Below, piece after piece: positions 14,487 through 16,899 of a stretch of 16,899 bases of DNA (position 1 is its first letter; every line of letters begins with the position of its first letter). The stretch lies in assembly GCA_030146405.1 (NCBI GenBank), contig JASLBS010000119.1, positions 1 to 16,899 on the forward strand, read 5' to 3'. The stretch is from Arthrobacter sp. (GTDB lineage Bacteria; Actinomycetota; Actinomycetes; Actinomycetales; Micrococcaceae). The notes below the pieces were generated by a model. It ran no database searches and was not told the DNA's origin. It saw nothing but the letters and a program-made list of their open reading frames with translations. A program made the position numbers and the translations under genes.

Positions 14487-14609
14487 TCAGCCCTGGCGGG
14501 CCTTCATGCGGGGATTCTTCTTGTTGATGACGAAGGTCTTGCCGCGGCGACGCACGATCTGCGCCCCGGGAACCTTCTTCAGTGCTCGTAGTGAGTTGCG
14601 TACCTTCAT
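14487..14609 (-). CDS. rpmJ: 50S ribosomal protein L36, cysteine-free (C-) paralogue
   Basis: This 40-residue ribosomal protein begins MKVRNSLRALKKVPGAQIVR and ends NKKNPRMKARQG. It has the L36 family pattern (RRRGKTFVINKKNPRMKARQG) but no cysteine at all, so it is the zinc-independent form (YkgO/RpmJ2 type). Bacteria make such paralogues when zinc is scarce, to replace the zinc-binding L36 and free zinc. The ATG at 14609 is preceded by AAGGAG 7-8 bases upstream. It lies 12 bases after the CobW-like gene and 2 bases before the [2Fe-2S]-type gene, so all three form one operon behind the palindrome at 15693-15707. Confidence 0.92.
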   Translation of the reverse strand: MKVRNSLRALKKVPGAQIVRRRGKTFVINKKNPRMKARQG

Positions 14610-14621
14610 GGTGGTGCTCCT

Positions 14622-15680
14622 TCAGTGGTGTTGTGCGGGGCGCTGTGAACTGTTCGCCGTACTGCGCAGCTCGTCGTCGGTGAGTGCGCAGGCATCGAGG
14701 AGGCGCGTGATGTCGTCGTCGTCGAGGTCGTCACCGGTGAGCGCGATGTGGGTGCCGCGGCACCATTCGCCGTGGCCGGCGCCGATGGCCCACGCACCGC
14801 CGTCACCGAGCGCGATGCGCGGCCCCACGCCGTGGAGGGCGACCCGCGTGTCCGGCATGCCGGCGATCCAGACGCTTCCACGCACGTAGCAGCAGCCCTG
14901 GGAGATCGCGCCGAGGGCGGTGCGGAAACGGTCGGGGTGGAGGGGGCGGGTGATGCGGTGCTCGAACGTGCGGAACGGTTCAGAGGCGGTGGGAGGAACC
15001 GTCACGGTGCCGGGAAGGCTGCGTTGCTGGGCGGAACCGTAGTCGTGCCTGCCCAGCACATGAGCGGTCGACGCGCCCGGGGCCAGGGGGAGGACGCGGG
15101 CGTGCGGTGCCAGTTCAGTGATCAACTGGAAGCCGCGCTCGGAGAGGACGGGGTCGCTGGGCATGAGCTCACTGGTGGTGGTGAGCACGGTGTCGGCGAA
15201 GAGGAACTCACCGATCAGGAACTCACCGGGTGTCCGCGAATCCTCGGGGACGGCGGTGTAGCCGGAGGCGAACAGCGTGTGGTGGTCCCACAGCTGGTCC
15301 TCGACGTCCTCGGCGCGTGCTGCCAGGGCCACGGAGTCCACCACGAAGGTGTCCGGGGAGATGGCGTGGAGCCCGTCGATCGCGTTCTCCGCCGTGGTGC
15401 CCGGTGGGAGCCCCACGATCGCGGAGGAGGCGCCGGCGGCGGCGAGCCGCAGGAGGGCCGGTGCCAGGTCGAAGCGGACGGTGCAGCTGAGGCACCCGTG
15501 TTCCAGGACCGTCGACCCGCGCTCCGTGAGGCGTTCGTCGGTGTGGATGCGGCGCGTCACCACGCCGTTGTCGAGGAGGTCGTGCAGTACCACGGGGGTG
15601 CCCGGCCGGTGCTCGGCGAGCAGGGAGGCGGCGCTGTTCCGGCTGAGTGCGTCGAGGGAGGTGACGATGACGAGGTGCAT
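14622..15680 (-). CDS. CobW-like protein lacking a P-loop (Mrf/Rv0106-like)
   Basis: This is a 352-residue CobW/COG0523-family relative. The C-terminal CobW domain is recognisable (FRTFEHRITRPLHPDRFRTAL, then GCCYVRGSVWIAG), and HGCLSCTVRFDL (Cys63, Cys66) stands where active members have the metal-binding GCxCC motif, here reduced to CxxC. The N-terminus VTSLDALSRNSAASLL takes the place of the GTP-binding loop GxxGxGKT, which is absent, so GTPase activity is doubtful. From memory, mycobacterial Rv0106/Mrf, which links zinc starvation to ribosome hibernation, has the same two features. ATG 15680 lies 6 bases after a TATGAT -10 element, so the mRNA is likely leaderless. A Zur-type palindrome overlaps the promoter. 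A zinc-chaperone function is the alternative. Confidence 0.82.
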   Translation of the reverse strand: MHLVIVTSLDALSRNSAASLLAEHRPGTPVVLHDLLDNGVVTRRIHTDERLTERGSTVLEHGCLSCTVRFDLAPALLRLAAAGASSAIVGLPPGTTAENAIDGLHAISPDTFVVDSVALAARAEDVEDQLWDHHTLFASGYTAVPEDSRTPGEFLIGEFLFADTVLTTTSELMPSDPVLSERGFQLITELAPHARVLPLAPGASTAHVLGRHDYGSAQQRSLPGTVTVPPTASEPFRTFEHRITRPLHPDRFRTALGAISQGCCYVRGSVWIAGMPDTRVALHGVGPRIALGDGGAWAIGAGHGEWCRGTHIALTGDDLDDDDITRLLDACALTDDELRSTANSSQRPAQHH

Positions 15681-15686
15681 GCCTTC

Positions 15687-15692
15687 ATCATA
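15687..15692 (-). promoter_or_regulatory. -10 element of a leaderless zinc-response mRNA
   Basis: On the minus strand TATGAT (5 of 6 to TATAAT) is followed by 6 bases, GAAGGC, then ATG at 15680. Transcription would therefore begin on or next to the start codon. A weak -35, TTCTCG, lies 17 bases upstream across the palindrome. Confidence 0.6.
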
Positions 15693-15707
15693 TGAGAATC
15701 ATTCTCA
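15693..15707. promoter_or_regulatory. zur box: Zur box
   Basis: TGAGAATCATTCTCA is a perfect 7-1-7 inverted repeat that fits the TGAnAATnATTnTCA pattern of actinobacterial Zur sites. It lies directly upstream of the TATGAT -10 element, in the spacer of the promoter, where bound Zur-zinc would block RNA polymerase. The operon content (C- L36, CobW-like protein) fits Zur control. A Fur-type regulator is the less likely alternative. It is 147 bases from the divergent SDR-like gene. Confidence 0.88.
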
Positions 15708-15812
15708 AACGAGAAGTCGGGGCTTTTCCGCGGATCCGAACGATCTCCGGGAATAGACGTGCGCTGGGGGCTGAACGCCGGGAATGGGGTGGTCCGCGCA
15801 GGGCGAGGGGAC

Positions 15813-15818
15813 TAGCGT
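15813..15818 (+). promoter_or_regulatory. Possible -10 element of the SDR-like gene
   Basis: TAGCGT fits TANNNT and would start transcription near 15825, giving a 30-base leader that contains AGAAGGAGA just before the ATG at 15855. No clear -35 is seen. The interval 15708-15812 holds nothing else I recognise. Confidence 0.4.
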
Positions 15819-15854
15819 CGGAACCAAGACATCCGACGACGAGAAGGAGATCCC

Positions 15855-16508
15855 ATGTCACGCGTAGCCATCATCGGTGGGCACGGAAAAGTAGCGCTGC
15901 ACCTCACGAAGATCATCACGAGCCAGGGCCACCAGGTGAGCTCGATCTTCCGCAACCAGGACCACGCGGCCGACGTCGAGCAGGCCGGCGCCACGCCGGT
16001 CGTCGCCGACGTCGCCGAGCTGTCGGCGGAGCAGATGGCGGACGTGTTCCGCGGCCACGACGCCGTGGTGTGGTCGGCCGGCTCCGGTGGCAGCAGCCCC
16101 GAGGCCACCTACGCCGTGGACCGGGACGCCGCGATCCGCTCCATGGACGCTGCCGAGCAGGCGTCGGTGGGTCGCTACGTGATGGTGTCCTACCTCGGAG
16201 CGGGCAAGAACCACGGAGTGCCCGAGGACAACAGCTTCTTCCACTACGCGGAGTCCAAGGCCGCGGCCGACGATCACCTGCGCAAGTCGAAGCTCGCATG
16301 GACCATCCTCGGCCCCGGCTCGCTCACCACGGAACCGGGCACCGGCAAGATCGAGGTGTCCGACAACCCCCAGCAGGATTCGGTGGCACGCGAGGACGTG
16401 GCCCACGTGGCCGCCGTCGTGCTCGCGGACCTGGGCACGGTGGACAAGACCATCCAGTTCAACAGTGGCGACACCCCGATCGCAGAAGCGATCGACGCCG
16501 CGCTGTAG
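15855..16508 (+). CDS. NAD(P)-binding SDR-like protein (NmrA/YwnB type)
   Basis: This 217-residue protein is an atypical short-chain-dehydrogenase-like NAD(P)H-binding protein (PF13460 type). The nucleotide-binding loop is VAIIGGHGKVALHL near the N-terminus, followed by the IFRNQDHAADVEQAGATPVVAD segment typical of the family. Later blocks are DAVVWSAGSGG, RYVMVSYLGAG, FFHYAESKAAAD with a YxxxK (Tyr-Ala-Glu-Ser-Lys) pair, and WTILGPGSLT. Members act as sugar epimerase-like or redox-sensing proteins; no specific reaction can be assigned. The start is ATG 15855 with GAAGGAG 6-7 bases upstream. It has its own predicted promoter, is divergent from the zinc operon, and ends in a strong hairpin, so it looks monocistronic. 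Confidence 0.9.
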   Translation: MSRVAIIGGHGKVALHLTKIITSQGHQVSSIFRNQDHAADVEQAGATPVVADVAELSAEQMADVFRGHDAVVWSAGSGGSSPEATYAVDRDAAIRSMDAAEQASVGRYVMVSYLGAGKNHGVPEDNSFFHYAESKAAADDHLRKSKLAWTILGPGSLTTEPGTGKIEVSDNPQQDSVAREDVAHVAAVVLADLGTVDKTIQFNSGDTPIAEAIDAAL

Positions 16509-16521
16509 CACCTCCGAGCAT

Positions 16522-16559
16522 CACCGAAGGCGGCTCCCGCAAGGGGGCCGCCTTCGGTG
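16522..16559. terminator. Strong hairpin terminator with GCAA tetraloop
   Basis: CACCGAAGGCGGC (16522-16534) pairs perfectly with GCCGCCTTCGGTG (16547-16559). The inner TCCC/GGGG extends the stem to about 17 bp (one T-G wobble) around a GCAA GNRA-type loop. It starts 14 bases after the SDR-like stop and can also act on the convergent dehydrogenase gene that ends at 16626. No T-tract follows. Confidence 0.85.
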
Positions 16560-16625
16560 CGTGAAGCGCAGGTCGCAGCAGCGGGACCCACGAGGGGAGC
16601 GGCCCCAGGGAGCGGCCGGAACGGC

Positions 16626-16899
16626 CTAGGCGGAGGGCGTGGGTCTCCGGGGCGCGACCACCCGGACGACGGCGGAGTCGTCCGAAGCCCCGTGCCCCTG
16701 TGCCTGCCCCTGCAGGAAGAGCTGTTCCGCCGCAGCGGCGAGTGGCGTGGGGAGGGAGACGGCGCGGGCGGCGGTGGTCACGATCCCGAGATCCTTGACG
16801 AAGATGTCCAGGCGGCTCAGCACCTCCGCTCCGTCGGGGTCCCACGCCTGCAGGACGCGGGGTCCGCGGTTCCCGAGCATGAAGGAGGCCGCAGCTCCT
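16626..16899 (-). CDS. 3-hydroxyisobutyrate dehydrogenase family protein, LtnD-like (C-terminal part)
   Basis: Only the last 90 or so codons are in the window; the gene continues past the right edge. The frame reads GAAASFMLGNRGPRVLQAWD at the edge and continues through VDIFVKDLGIV-like LSRLDIFVKDLGIVTTAARA, then SLPTPLAAAAEQLFLQGQAQGHGASDDSAVVRV. This is the C-terminal helical domain of beta-hydroxyacid dehydrogenases; the IFVKDLG and PLAAAAEQLFL blocks are those of the L-threonate dehydrogenase (LtnD/YgbJ) subgroup, which oxidises L-threonate with NAD. The K of VKDLG is the family's conserved substrate-binding region. The stop is at 16626-16628. It is convergent with the SDR-like gene and separated by the hairpin. 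Subgroup assignment from a fragment is tentative. Confidence 0.75.
   Translation of the reverse strand, partial: GAAASFMLGNRGPRVLQAWDPDGAEVLSRLDIFVKDLGIVTTAARAVSLPTPLAAAAEQLFLQGQAQGHGASDDSAVVRVVAPRRPTPSA

Overview
The window comes from a high-GC Gram-positive actinobacterium, most likely a member of the Micrococcales close to Arthrobacter. The signs are strong G/C bias at third codon positions, GTG starts, TANNNT -10 elements with leaderless genes, GC-rich terminators without a T-tract, and protein sequences typical of that group. The genus is inference.

Region 1 (1-9180) is a carbohydrate-use locus. It holds a Tat-exported lipoprotein solute-binding protein, two CUT1/LplBC-type ABC permeases, a convergent LacI-family repressor, and then a head-to-tail pair of cytoplasmic glycosidases: a GH42 beta-galactosidase and a GH31 enzyme whose active site matches the YicI-type alpha-xylosidases. 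No ATPase gene is present; an unlinked shared MsiK-type ATPase probably serves the transporter. An alpha-xylosidase and a beta-galactosidase beside an oligosaccharide importer suggest use of galactosylated, xylosylated oligosaccharides, with xyloglucan fragments the leading idea. A palindrome at 31-44 upstream of the binding-protein gene fits a LacI-family operator. A 12/14 copy of it lies inside the first codons of the repressor gene, next to the beta-galactosidase start.

Region 2 (9181-10861) has a TatA-like protein, a class I glutamine amidotransferase and a small coiled-coil membrane protein. Region 3 (10862-13709) has a type II sulfide:quinone oxidoreductase-like flavoprotein with an ambiguous start, then a secreted glycerophosphodiester phosphodiesterase with a lamin-tail-like C-terminal domain, closed by a strong hairpin.

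Region 4 (13727-15707) runs on the minus strand. It has a small GNAT-like acetyltransferase and then what looks like a zinc-starvation operon: a CobW-like protein without a P-loop (resembling mycobacterial Mrf/Rv0106), the cysteine-free form of ribosomal protein L36, and a thioredoxin-like [2Fe-2S] protein. A perfect 7-1-7 palindrome matching Zur boxes overlaps the promoter, and the first mRNA is predicted to be leaderless.

Region 5 (15813-16899) has an NAD(P)-binding SDR-like protein, a strong GNRA-loop hairpin, and the C-terminal end of an L-threonate-dehydrogenase-like protein that runs off the right edge. I saw no tRNA, rRNA, CRISPR array or insertion sequence.
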